From positions 2,542,001 to 2,606,000 of the forward strand of contig OX337233.1 of the NCBI GenBank assembly GCA_946965045.2: DNA of 64,000 nucleotides, in the 5' to 3' direction. Positions 18,322 through 27,281 of this stretch are shown here, in pieces. Positions within the stretch are counted from its first letter, which is position 1, and every line of letters begins with the position of its first letter. Made by a program: the position numbers and the translations under genes. The DNA comes from Epithemia pelagica (Eukaryota > Bacillariophyta > Bacillariophyceae > Surirellales > Surirellaceae). Below the pieces are notes generated by a model. It was not told where the DNA came from. It did not search any database and saw nothing but the letters and a program-made list of their open reading frames with translations.

Positions 18322-21300
18322 AGTTTAATTGTTATGTAGAAAGACCGGCGTTTTGCCTCTCGCCTGTTGGAGTGGAGGAGCGAAAGATTACTCGCTTAAA
18401 AGTAGGCAAGGGTGATTGTAAGATTGGATTGGCGAGCGGTGGAACCCCCTTTTGGTTTTGGGCGGTGTCATCGCTCGGCCATGTGAAATGGATTGATACG
18501 CCGGAAGAGAAGGTATCCGGTGGTGAGACTGGCTCGTCAGGTTGGGCGAAGTTGGCGATTATACGGGAAAGCAAATTGACGAGAAATAAGGGAACCAAGA
18601 AAATGAGAATTGCGGTACGGCGGCCACAATCCTGGAAGGATCGACCCGATGTTGATATTGTTTTGTTCGATGGGGGTTGGACGCCAACCCCGCGTCATTC
18701 GGTATGGAAAATGCCGACGGTACAGGTGGTTTGTTGGATTGGAGGTCGACAAGGAGCAGGACCGTATCGTCATGATGCAAATTGGACCACGACGGTAATT
18801 CGGTTACGACACGACGAATTGGGCGGCGTTACGACACAAGAATCCTTAATTCATGTGGCTGAGCGGGTGGTTGAAGGTAGACCGCATCGATTTGTTGATT
18901 GTTGGAGGAACTTTGTGGAGCCAGGTTTGGAAAACACGACGATGAGTGGTGTGGTGGACCCAACGATCAATGGGCAGGATTGGCCAGCTCCTTCAGCATA
19001 TGACCCGATGAAGGAAGGTGTCAATATCGTACACCGCAAAATGAATTGGAAAAAGGATCGACATCGAATGCATGTGTTGCCAAGTGTGTTTACAACATCG
19101 TGTCATGTCAAACGTCGGCTTTCACCAAAAGAATTAGCTATCGCTCTGGACTTCCCAGCAGAGCTCCACAAACATGGATCGTCGGAGGAGTTGAATTGTT
19201 GGTTAGATGAACTCTTGGTTCCATTCAAGTGTCGAGTTCAGGTGGCGCTCTCATTACGAGAATGGATGAGTGGTACCCAGGAGGAACAAGAGAACGAACC
19301 ATTGGATCAGGACTCGATGGATCAGGCCGGGAAACGAGATTTGGGGACAAGCTCTGAAGAAGCACGAATGACGGAAGCTGAAGCCTTGTATTCAGCACCT
19401 GACAGTGAGGAAGGAGTTGGTTCATTGAATGTTGAGGAACGACGTGAGGATCGAAATCTCAAAGCGACAAAGTCAGACGATGCGGAAATCCCGACTTACC
19501 TGTGGGATGATCGTATTTGTGACAAATTGGGAATTCGAGATGTGAGGAAGCAAGCGGAGTGCATCAAGGCGCTGAACGTAATCAGAGGGGCCGCACTAAG
19601 GTACTGGAAGCGACGGGTTTGTTCGGACTTTTGGTCGTGGTGGCGGTTTCAGCGTTTTGATCAGGACAATGGCGACACTACGTTGAGAGATCGCACTTGG
19701 CAGGCCGGATTGAGCGCTTTGTCGCACGCATCCCAAGCCTCATGGTGGGATTGGGACAAGGGGTCGTCCCCATTTTTCTGGAGGATGCCGGATCCTCAAT
19801 GGCTACGCGATATGCGGGACGGGATAGCACCCATGTGGATAGGTGAACCCCCGTCGTATCGCAGGAGGCAGCAAGCCAATCCAGACGAGAAGCAAAGAGC
19901 CTTCGAAAAGAAGAAACTGACGAAGGTGAGATCGCGAGGATATATTGCTCCAACCAACGGCATTAAATCCTTGACAAGCTTCTTTTCTGTCCCTAAAGGA
20001 GAGGACGACATCCGCATGGTATACGATGGTACCAAAAGCGGACTGAACGACTCCCTGTTCGCACCTTGGTTTGGGTTAGGCAACGTGAATTCCATGTTGC
20101 GTACAGTGGAGTCAAGAACATGGTCAGCAGACAACGATTTCGGTGAGATGTTTCTCAACTTTTGGTTGCATCCGGATTTGAGAGCATACACAGGCATTGA
20201 TATTACTGACCTTTTCCCCGAAGAGTTGAAGAACCGTTACGGACGGACTCGATTATGGGAAGCATGGACGAGATGCGCCATGGGTCTGACAACATCACCA
20301 TATCAAGCGACACAAAACGCACAACGAGTAAAGAGACTCATTTTTGGGGATAAGTTAGACCCGAAAAACATCTTTGGATGGGTGAACGTTCGGTTGAACT
20401 TACCAGGTGACGCAGATTATGACCCAAGCGTGCCATGGGTTAGTAAGATTCGAGACGACGGCGTCATCGCAGCTGATGTCCACCCATATGTGGACGATTT
20501 GCGAGAGACGGCACCATCAGAGGAAGAAGCTTGGGCGGCTGCAAGCAAGATGGCGAAAGGAGCGTCCTTTTATGGTTTGCAGGATGCAGCAAGGAAGCGC
20601 AGGCCTCCGAGTAAAACGCCTGGCGCATGGGCCGGAGCTGTAGTGGGAACGGATGAGAAGGGGCAGGTGTACAAAACGGTGTCCCAGGAGCGCTGGAAAA
20701 AGACAAAGGGCCATATAAACACTCTCAAGCAGTGGGCCGAAGAAGGAGGAAAGATTGATCGCAAAGAATTGGAGAGAGTTAGAGGCTTTCTGGTTTATGT
20801 TTCTTTGACGTTTGACACAATGGTACCTTACCTTAAGGGAATCCATCTCACGTTAGAAACTTGGCGGTCAGATAGAGATGCGGAGGGTTGGCGACTTCCG
20901 GAAAAGGATCGTCAAAAGAGGAAGCTTAGCGAGTTGAACAAGAGCGAGGGACCGCCAAAGAAGGTGGATCCTGCTCCTCGTTTTGCTAGCGATGTCGCAG
21001 CCTTAGTGGAATTGACGAGAGACGAATCGCCGCCCAGGATCTTGGCTCGCCCAACAAAGGGAGCGAAAGCAGCGATTATCTTCGGAGATGCCTCTGGGGA
21101 GGGTTTTGGCTCGTCGCTCTGGCTGTATGGATCGCAGACCGTGGAGACAGAACACGGATTATGGACCAAGGCATATGGTGGCCGGTCTTCAAATTACCGA
21201 GAATTATACAACTTGGTTCTCAGGTTGGAAGCGTTGGTCAACAATGGCACCATACCGAAAGGATCGGAAATTTTTATGTTCACGGATAATTCCACGGCAG

Positions 21301-22013
21301 AGTCGGCCTTTTTCAGAGGAACTTCATCGACTCCACTATTGTATGATCTTGTATTGCGAACGAAGCGGCTTGAGATGACGGGTCAAGTTTTCGTTCGGGT
21401 AATCTGGGTGGCAGGAACCAGGATGATTGAGCAAGGGACGGATGGTCTGTCCCGTGGCGATTTAATGACGGGAGTTATGGCCGGCGGAGACATGCTTATG
21501 TATGTTCCGTTGAACAAGACGGCGGAAGAAAGACAGAGTGGATTGGTTGCTTGGCTGAAGAGTTGTGGACCCTCTTTCCTTTGGAAAGTTCTCGACACCA
21601 AGGACTGGTTTGATCGGGCGTTTGAAGACGATGATTTCATAAGGATGCCACCACCAGCTATTGCTGATGTGGCCGTTGATCAGTTGTGCGAGGCGCGACA
21701 TGTGCGAACACGTACAGGACACATATTCATTTGCCCTGCCCTCATGACGAATCGTTGGCGCAAGAAACTCGGCAAAGTGGCGGATTGCGTTTTCACTGTA
21801 CCAGTGGGCTGTGCTCTTTGGAGTAAATCTCAACACGAACCTTTGATTGTTGCATTTGTTTGTCCGTTTCTTTATAGGCGTCCCTGGCAAGTTAAACGGA
21901 AGAAGACTCTATTGGAGCAAGTGGACGGGGAACTGCAAGGGCTGTGGGAGGCCGGTCCAACCGCTGTCAGGGATTGTCTGCGCAAACTTTGGGAGTACAA
22001 GGGGGACGAGTAA
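18276..22013 (+). CDS. DIRS-like reverse transcriptase / RNase H polyprotein
   Basis: 1,245 residues from the ATG at 18276; the frame opens at 18207 without an earlier ATG. Residues 1-530 are a large N-terminal region of unknown role. RT starts near 555 (SFFSVPKGEDDIRMVYDG), with motif A at NDFGEMFLNFWLH, motif B at MGLTTSPYQATQ and the catalytic box HPYVDDLRE near 737. RNase H follows: IFGDASGEGFGSSLW (about 936), NYRELYNLVLRLEAL, MFTDNSTAESAFF (about 1002) and WVAGTRMIEQGTDGLSRGD, in the DIRS arrangement. There is no integrase or endonuclease. The last 167 bases overlap the recombinase ORF, which is in the +1 frame. The first 46 bases overlap the open frame of the antisense ORF. Confidence 0.88.
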   Translation: MNEEKSEDESDNSSSKFNCYVERPAFCLSPVGVEERKITRLKVGKGDCKIGLASGGTPFWFWAVSSLGHVKWIDTPEEKVSGGETGSSGWAKLAIIRESKLTRNKGTKKMRIAVRRPQSWKDRPDVDIVLFDGGWTPTPRHSVWKMPTVQVVCWIGGRQGAGPYRHDANWTTTVIRLRHDELGGVTTQESLIHVAERVVEGRPHRFVDCWRNFVEPGLENTTMSGVVDPTINGQDWPAPSAYDPMKEGVNIVHRKMNWKKDRHRMHVLPSVFTTSCHVKRRLSPKELAIALDFPAELHKHGSSEELNCWLDELLVPFKCRVQVALSLREWMSGTQEEQENEPLDQDSMDQAGKRDLGTSSEEARMTEAEALYSAPDSEEGVGSLNVEERREDRNLKATKSDDAEIPTYLWDDRICDKLGIRDVRKQAECIKALNVIRGAALRYWKRRVCSDFWSWWRFQRFDQDNGDTTLRDRTWQAGLSALSHASQASWWDWDKGSSPFFWRMPDPQWLRDMRDGIAPMWIGEPPSYRRRQQANPDEKQRAFEKKKLTKVRSRGYIAPTNGIKSLTSFFSVPKGEDDIRMVYDGTKSGLNDSLFAPWFGLGNVNSMLRTVESRTWSADNDFGEMFLNFWLHPDLRAYTGIDITDLFPEELKNRYGRTRLWEAWTRCAMGLTTSPYQATQNAQRVKRLIFGDKLDPKNIFGWVNVRLNLPGDADYDPSVPWVSKIRDDGVIAADVHPYVDDLRETAPSEEEAWAAASKMAKGASFYGLQDAARKRRPPSKTPGAWAGAVVGTDEKGQVYKTVSQERWKKTKGHINTLKQWAEEGGKIDRKELERVRGFLVYVSLTFDTMVPYLKGIHLTLETWRSDRDAEGWRLPEKDRQKRKLSELNKSEGPPKKVDPAPRFASDVAALVELTRDESPPRILARPTKGAKAAIIFGDASGEGFGSSLWLYGSQTVETEHGLWTKAYGGRSSNYRELYNLVLRLEALVNNGTIPKGSEIFMFTDNSTAESAFFRGTSSTPLLYDLVLRTKRLEMTGQVFVRVIWVAGTRMIEQGTDGLSRGDLMTGVMAGGDMLMYVPLNKTAEERQSGLVAWLKSCGPSFLWKVLDTKDWFDRAFEDDDFIRMPPPAIADVAVDQLCEARHVRTRTGHIFICPALMTNRWRKKLGKVADCVFTVPVGCALWSKSQHEPLIVAFVCPFLYRRPWQVKRKKTLLEQVDGELQGLWEAGPTAVRDCLRKLWEYKGDE

Positions 22014-23424
22014 GCCTTGTTGTGGTATCTGGCATGCGAAATGTTATACTCAACTGTCGGAAGACAGGTTTCCAGTTTATGAGGCTGGGGATTTGGACGA
22101 TGCCTTGTTGGACACCGAATTGCATTGCGAATTGGCTGATGATGAGAAACGCTTCCGAGAGGCTCGCGTTGGAGATGACCTGATGTGCAACTTCCAATGC
22201 GACGAATGCAGTTTCTATAACATGCAGGGAAGATTTCCGAGTGACCACAAGGAAGCCGACAAGCTATTAATGTTGTGCATTCGGAGGGCGACTTTGGATT
22301 CGTTTTGGTCACGAGAACGCACCACAGTAGAAAAAAATTGGAGGGAGGTTAGAGGTTTGATCGAAGCAGGTGAAACAATGGGCTTAGACCAACCTTTGCC
22401 GCAACGAGGACCGTGTCCGGTAGTGGATGATCAAGGCATGAAGGTAGCTTGTCTCATGTTAATCAAGACAATGAATCAGGGCCGAAACTCGAGGCATATT
22501 CAGTTCGAGTCGGCTCGCAAGGTCAGATCAGCAGTGTCAAATTTTTATCATACATTGCCAGGTGGCACAGGCTTGGCAACCGTTGGATATGGTGACCGTG
22601 GTGGATTGTTCTTTAGTGGGAGTCCGACAAATTCTCACTGGTACAAACGATTCATGACCGGCTGTCATCGACGAATGGGGGATGTTTGGATCCCAGACCA
22701 AGCCACAACGTTGGACGAAGTAAAAGCAGGATTAGCCGTCTTAGAGGAGGAATGGCAGGGAGGTTTGCAGGGGGCAAGAAAACTTGAAGTTGCTTTGACG
22801 GGCGCGTTGGTAGTGGTTGGTTTCGTGGCAGCGTTGAGGGGAGAAGAAATCCCACAGATCGACATCGGCTTGATGAGGAAATATTGGGTTGAGGGCCTTG
22901 AATACCCAAGAAAAAGCCATGTTCCGTTAGCATTGGCTGGGCGGTTTAAACAAACCAACGGAACCTTCAGAATCTACATCCACCCGTTGGCAGACAAGAC
23001 TAGCTCGGGTATTGAAGTGCGATTGTGGTTGGAACGAGCCATTCGATGTTGGAATGCAAATGGAGTCACCTCTGGCCCGTTGTTTCGAGTGACAAAAGGA
23101 AAGGGCAGGATTGCAAGAGCTTCTGTGGGCGACTTGGACATTCTATTTCACGATTTGTGGAAACGAGTCCAACACCGTTTTCCCCAACTCATTCCAGACA
23201 CCACAAAAGTTGAAGAAGCATTTAGCGTCCGTCGTTCTCTTCGGAGAGGAGCAACCACCGAAGCGCAAAACAGGGCAATTCCCACAGAAGTGCTAGAAGC
23301 AAACAATAGATGGAGAAAGCATCTGAAAGGAAGGGGAATCCTCCCCACCATGTCGATGGTTGAAAGATACACTGATGCCAAGGCATCAGTAGAAGCCTTG
23401 GTGAGATTCTCAGAATTGATGTGA
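21847..23424 (+). CDS. Tyrosine recombinase ORF with N-terminal Cys/His zinc motif (DIRS-like integrase)
   Basis: 525 codons, open from before 21847 and ending at 23424. The N-terminus has a treble-clef-like set of ligands (CKGCGRP, then C, then PCCGIWHAKCY) that lies partly inside the overlap with the RT ORF, so this DNA codes in two frames. The C-terminal half is a tyrosine recombinase: first Arg in VAALRGEEIPQ, then SVRRSLRRGATTEA (the H-x-x-R box, with Arg at the His position as in several DIRS proteins), NRWRKH and the nucleophile in SMVERYTDA. The first ATG (22182) falls after the zinc motif, so production as a +1 frameshift fusion with the RT, or by splicing, is likely. It would insert circular cDNA without target duplication. 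Confidence 0.82.
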   Translation: MLHLFVRFFIGVPGKLNGRRLYWSKWTGNCKGCGRPVQPLSGIVCANFGSTRGTSKPCCGIWHAKCYTQLSEDRFPVYEAGDLDDALLDTELHCELADDEKRFREARVGDDLMCNFQCDECSFYNMQGRFPSDHKEADKLLMLCIRRATLDSFWSRERTTVEKNWREVRGLIEAGETMGLDQPLPQRGPCPVVDDQGMKVACLMLIKTMNQGRNSRHIQFESARKVRSAVSNFYHTLPGGTGLATVGYGDRGGLFFSGSPTNSHWYKRFMTGCHRRMGDVWIPDQATTLDEVKAGLAVLEEEWQGGLQGARKLEVALTGALVVVGFVAALRGEEIPQIDIGLMRKYWVEGLEYPRKSHVPLALAGRFKQTNGTFRIYIHPLADKTSSGIEVRLWLERAIRCWNANGVTSGPLFRVTKGKGRIARASVGDLDILFHDLWKRVQHRFPQLIPDTTKVEEAFSVRRSLRRGATTEAQNRAIPTEVLEANNRWRKHLKGRGILPTMSMVERYTDAKASVEALVRFSELM

Positions 23425-24172
23425 GGAGGTGAATCTTGAGGAAAATGAAGAGATGGATGACAAGATACGAGGGGAACGACCACACAGGGTGAAGACTCGA
23501 CTGTACTCCCTAGTGGGTACGTCCAGGTCGCTTGTTGTTGTCAGCTTGACTGTTGAAGATTGGGGGGCTAATTCTCCAGGTTGGATGCTGGGGGTTGGCA
23601 CCCTACAGCAGCTGACTACTGTACTACTGCGAAGAGATTTCGAGAGTGCAGGCTCACTTTGTGAGTAAAAGGAGAATGGCTCACTAGTTGGATACACGCT
23701 CGCCCACAGCAGACGCGCATCGTTCAGAATCTGGAGTTCTGGCAGCGCGGCGCGATTCCGGATCCTTCCCTACATGGGACTGATGGGTGGGGGGCCTATA
23801 CCCCCCCAGTGTTGGTTAAGTACTTTAATATAATGTTATCAGGTTGATGAACGAGACAGGAACGCTGAAGTGTTGCGATTGCTTGGAAGAGAGAGGATGA
23901 AGTACCGGCGTTTTTTGCCTTACATGGGAAGGTTTTGGTGTAAAGTACTGAATTTCGACTCTTGAGCTAAAAAAGTTTTTCTAGTCTTTGATGTTTTTCA
24001 ACCCCCAGACCCCCTTAGCCTGCCGGCTTACCCGACACGTTCATTCTGAACTCAGTCGAACATTGCTTATGTAGCTCCTCAGCTCTCTGTTGACGATGTT
24101 GAACATACTCCTAGAGGAGTAAAACACTGAAAAGGAATACTCTTTTGTCAAATATATTAACGAAGCATAGTC
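23425..24172. other. Likely 3' part of the retroelement and flank
   Basis: It contains no ORF with recognisable content. GGGGGG/CCCCCC-rich text at about 23786-23810 and an AT-rich stretch (TACTTTAATATAATG) at 23821-23835 follow. No match to the 13.0-13.5 kb leader was visible by eye; a dot plot would locate the terminal repeats. Confidence 0.4.
24107..24120. repeat. Perfect 14-bp palindrome ACTCCTAGAGGAGT
   Basis: Member of the recurring AGGAGT/ACTCCT family of intergenic palindromes, close to the 3' end of the methyltransferase gene. Confidence 0.5.
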
Positions 24173-25027
24173 TTAGTTGGATGTTGATCCTGAATCTCCA
24201 TTTCCTTGACGCACCATGATTTTGAGCAGAATGGGGATGGTTTTCGTGGCATCCCACATATACGGCATCGACTGTATACACGTCGTCGCCACCTGGAATC
24301 CATAGCGCTCTTCACACAGAGTAAAAAATGCATCGTCATGGTCTTCCAATCCAGGAATATGATGGGCATAGGTAAAAATAGCGCATCCGTGTGCGGGGTG
24401 AAGGAGTGCCTGCAACGAGGCCGCCAACTTTTCATGCAAACTGTGATTCCACAAACACTCTGACAAGAGTGCAACATCAAAGAATGCTTGTGGAGAATTG
24501 TTTCGGCGAGCTGCCAATGCAGTAGTCATAGGTTTTGTCGAAGTTCCCCATTCATGTCCAATCACAGCCACTCGGTCTACCACATTATTCCCGAGGTCGT
24601 TCCAGTTGTAGCCTACAGTCTCTCGAATGGCTTGGAGCATGTCCTCGTCAGGGTAGTCCGTAATAGCACTGAAACTTGATCCACTCTTTAAGGCTGCCAA
24701 GGAAGGCAGTGCTGTTCCTGCTCCGAATTCAATCGTCGACTTATCCTGGACGAGAGCAGGATTTTCCAACAGGTATTGAGCCATGTACCGAGATCCACTC
24801 CACACCTGGTGTGCAAACAACGTCCCCTTATCAGGAGGCTGTTGTACGAGAAAGGAGACGGAGCCAACTGGAATGCGTGATTGGTGCAATGTGGTATTCA
24901 TGTTCTGGTCGTCATCGTCGTCATCATGGTCAAAAAGGGCAAAAAGACTCCCTCCTGTATCATGGTCCTCTACAGGCTCTGTTTTCGTCACATCCTGTGG
25001 CTGATATTCTTTGGGAATGGATGTCAT
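24173..25027 (-). CDS. EFM7/NNT1-like class I SAM methyltransferase (Methyltransf_16 family)
   Basis: The yeast relative, Efm7, methylates the N-terminal glycine and Lys3 of eEF1A. The product is 284 residues from the ATG at 25027; an upstream extension would need a non-ATG start. The N-terminal 90 residues are variable and acidic (FDHDDDDDDQN). The core then begins at VWSGSRYMAQYLLENP. The SAM-binding glycine loop is IEFGAGTALPSLAAL, followed by the family hallmark DYPDEDML after strand 2, HEWG, and DVALLSECLWNHSLHEKLA, the usual catalytic-side motif. The order fits EFM7 better than the METTL21 branch because of the DYPD motif. It is head-to-head with riboflavin synthase. Confidence 0.8.
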   Translation of the reverse strand: MTSIPKEYQPQDVTKTEPVEDHDTGGSLFALFDHDDDDDDQNMNTTLHQSRIPVGSVSFLVQQPPDKGTLFAHQVWSGSRYMAQYLLENPALVQDKSTIEFGAGTALPSLAALKSGSSFSAITDYPDEDMLQAIRETVGYNWNDLGNNVVDRVAVIGHEWGTSTKPMTTALAARRNNSPQAFFDVALLSECLWNHSLHEKLAASLQALLHPAHGCAIFTYAHHIPGLEDHDDAFFTLCEERYGFQVATTCIQSMPYMWDATKTIPILLKIMVRQGNGDSGSTSN

Positions 25028-25205
25028 GGAATGCTCTTGAGCTTTGTCTTTGTCATTCTTGCCATTTCGTTTGGTTCCGTTGCAGTTCTGTAGGAAAGAC
25101 ACGCGGTTGATTTATGGGACGATGTGATGGCATGCGCCCGACGAAGTGCAGACCATCTGACGTCATTATCTGATGGACTGTGATGGATCATCTTTTCATA
25201 TCACC
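25028..25205. promoter_or_regulatory. Bidirectional promoter region, methyltransferase / riboflavin synthase
   Basis: 178 bp between two divergent starts. It must supply both 5' ends unless one gene has an unseen 5' exon. No core element could be assigned. Confidence 0.4.
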
Positions 25206-26024
25206 ATGGTGTTCCTTTCCGGTCTTCTCACGAGCTTGCTGGTGATCCATCAAAGCACAGCGGCATTTCTTCCCAACCATGGAGCTCTGCCATGGGGAAG
25301 GAGACATGTCGTCGATGAAAGCTGTAGGTTCATGTTCACGGGGATCATTGAAGAAATGGGAAGTGTTGTGTCGCTGGTCGAAAAGGACGACATGCTGCTG
25401 TGGGATGGATCGACTGGCAAGGGAACCGAACTAACCGTAAAGGGCCAGGTAGTTCTGGAAGGAGCGTATTTGGGTTGCAGTATATCTGTCTCGGGCGTTT
25501 GCTTGACGGCTACGCAACTCGAACCCGATCAATTCACCGTCGGCCTGGCACCCGAAACCTTGCGACGAACCTATTTTGCAAGCCTCAAGGAGGGTGATGC
25601 AGTCAATTTGGAACGTGCGAGTGAAATTGGGGGACGAAACTCGGGTCATTTTGTGCAGGGTCATGTCGATGATACCGGAACCATTCTGGAAAAATGGCAA
25701 GATCAAGATTCCTTATTCTTCAAGATTCATGTCGAGGATTTGGAAGTATTGTCGTTCATTGTGCCGAAAGGATTCATTGCCATTGATGGAACGAGTCTAA
25801 CGGTTGTTGACGTGAATAGAGAAGAGCAATGGTTCACTTTCATGTTGGTGGACTATACTCAAAAGAAAATTGTTGTAACGGCCAAAGAGGCAGGTGACCG
25901 TGTCAATCTAGAAGTCGACGTATTGGGCAAATATTCACAAGCAGCACTTGCCACTCTTATTCCGAGACTAGAAGCCTTGGAAGCCAAAGTGAACAGCCTT
26001 GAAAAGCAGCTGTCGGCACAATGA
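25206..26024 (+). CDS. Riboflavin synthase alpha chain, plastid-targeted
   Basis: Dismutates two 6,7-dimethyl-8-ribityllumazine to riboflavin plus the pyrimidinedione, the last step of vitamin B2 synthesis. I prefer the ATG at 25206 because of its ACCATGG context and the hydrophobic signal that follows; an in-frame ATG at 25173 is the alternative. Residues 1-22 are a signal peptide ending STAAF, like the diatom plastid cleavage motif, so plastid import is likely. The mature part starts FMFTGIIEEMG, the diagnostic N-terminus. Two lumazine-binding barrels follow, marked by ISVSGVCLTA, GGRNSGHFVQGHVD, AIDGTSLTVVDV and NLEVDVLGKY. A short extra C-terminal helix (RLEALEAKVNSLEKQL) looks like a trimerising coiled coil. 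Confidence 0.95.
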   Translation: MVFLSGLLTSLLVIHQSTAAFLPNHGALPWGRRHVVDESCRFMFTGIIEEMGSVVSLVEKDDMLLWDGSTGKGTELTVKGQVVLEGAYLGCSISVSGVCLTATQLEPDQFTVGLAPETLRRTYFASLKEGDAVNLERASEIGGRNSGHFVQGHVDDTGTILEKWQDQDSLFFKIHVEDLEVLSFIVPKGFIAIDGTSLTVVDVNREEQWFTFMLVDYTQKKIVVTAKEAGDRVNLEVDVLGKYSQAALATLIPRLEALEAKVNSLEKQLSAQ

Positions 26025-26459
26025 GGCTTCTTAGACCAATCCTTACTGTAAAGGTATTTAGTTTTTCTTTGCCTTCAAAGAATCGTTCTATGACGGTTAC
26101 GATACAGCGATGCTCAGCACTGTCTCAATAGAAGTCTCTTATCTTATGCTCGACCTCAGTAATGACGACCAGAGATTCCAACTTTGAACAACCGAACAAT
26201 TGAGCTTTCTTTCACTACACGAATACCAAGATCGAGACCATTGAAATTCGAAGGAAACTCCGATGATTTCAAGACATCCATTATCCATTCTCGTAAAAGT
26301 AGGAGTTGCTCGGCTTCGCTTCATTTGCTCCGAAGGGAATTGATTGCTTGGTCGATAACTCCTGAAGAAACGAGTTCGAATGCAGTTGTTCTCGTAGCTT
26401 CATGTTCTCCATGCCAACGCTCTCTTAAAAGCCCCTTTTGGATATTTTAGCTTATCTCA
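26025..26459. other. Convergent 3' intergenic region
   Basis: 435 bp between the ends of riboflavin synthase and the VOC gene. Open frames on both strands here are short and without recognisable content. Nothing else seen. Confidence 0.4.
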
Positions 26460-27008
26460 TCACATTTTCGGATCATTGCTTTGTTCTGCTGGTGCATTCA
26501 AAACGTTGGGTTCATAGAGCCCAATCATGATACCCTCAGGCGTTCGCATCGCCGCGACTTTACCATGTGCAGGATACTGGATCGATCCATCTAGATGTGC
26601 TCCAGCTTGTACACAGGCTGCAACACGTTGGTTCATATCTTGCACTTGAAAGGTCAACATGGGCGAATTGCCAGTGGCCAGTTGCGATTCGGTGGACGTT
26701 GCGGACAAGTGAAGACGAATGCTTCCATCCGTCAACTCGGCCCAGTCCTCTGTTCCACGCATGAGTGTCAACCCCACAGCCTTGCTATAGAATTCCGTAG
26801 CCTTCATGAGTCCCTCTCCTCCACCTCGAACCATGACGACGATGCGTGCAAGACGGGATGCCGTTGGAGGTACCATGGTCATGATGGCGTCGGTGTTCGG
26901 TATCTTTGAAGGATCCTCATGATGGATTTTGGTCTTGTGGGACTCAACTACTCCTATTTTAGCAACCCCAGAGCTACTTATCTTCCCAATATTTCGTGAC
27001 CTTGCCAT
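26460..27008 (-). CDS. VOC-superfamily (glyoxalase-like) protein
   Basis: 182 residues from the ATG at 27008. After about 50 variable residues, a single betaalphabetabetabeta module pair can be followed: RLARIVVMVRGGGEGLMKAT, FYSKAVGLTLMRGTEDWAEL, SPMLTFQVQDMNQRVAACVQ and GKVAAMRTPEGIMIGLYEP. This is the general shape of glyoxalase/bleomycin-resistance/dioxygenase proteins. Metal ligands are not obvious beyond the Glu in the last strand (GLYEP), so substrate and activity are open. The N-terminus is basic and may be an organelle signal, but it lacks a hydrophobic core. A fasciclin gene lies upstream on the same strand with a 273-bp gap. Confidence 0.75.
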   Translation of the reverse strand: MARSRNIGKISSSGVAKIGVVESHKTKIHHEDPSKIPNTDAIMTMVPPTASRLARIVVMVRGGGEGLMKATEFYSKAVGLTLMRGTEDWAELTDGSIRLHLSATSTESQLATGNSPMLTFQVQDMNQRVAACVQAGAHLDGSIQYPAHGKVAAMRTPEGIMIGLYEPNVLNAPAEQSNDPKM

Positions 27009-27281
27009 TCAATCAAATTGGATGACCACGACCATGTCGTATGATCTATTCCTCTACAGGGTAACGGGACATAGGGAGAGGAGGGCACAGGACACGTGAA
27101 ATGAACTGGGATAAGAAAACCTCCCAATTTCCTTAATGGGGCGAAAGTCCTAAATCCTAAAGCTATTCTCAGTACACAACAATCGGACACAAACTGTAAC
27201 ACATGTTTCTTCTGGTCAGCATACTCATTCTCTTCTAAGCACGGAAGTCACGTAAAGCTCGTGATTTGGGGGTAGCCTTTC

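Larger units (their letters stand above)
13527..23424 (+). mobile_element. DIRS-like tyrosine-recombinase retroelement carrying an antisense RNase H ORF (minimal extent)
   Basis: Five large ORFs with almost no gaps: two gag-like ORFs, an antisense RNase H ORF, an RT/RNase H ORF and a tyrosine recombinase ORF. RT plus tyrosine recombinase instead of a DDE integrase or endonuclease is the definition of the DIRS order. No protease was recognised. I could not find terminal or internal complementary repeats by eye; the true ends probably lie between about 13.0 kb and 13.5 kb on the left and 23.4-23.9 kb on the right. All ORFs are long and unbroken, so the copy looks young. The antisense gene is reminiscent of the Volvox Kangaroo element, where the recombinase gene, not an RNase H, is inverted. 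Confidence 0.8.
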
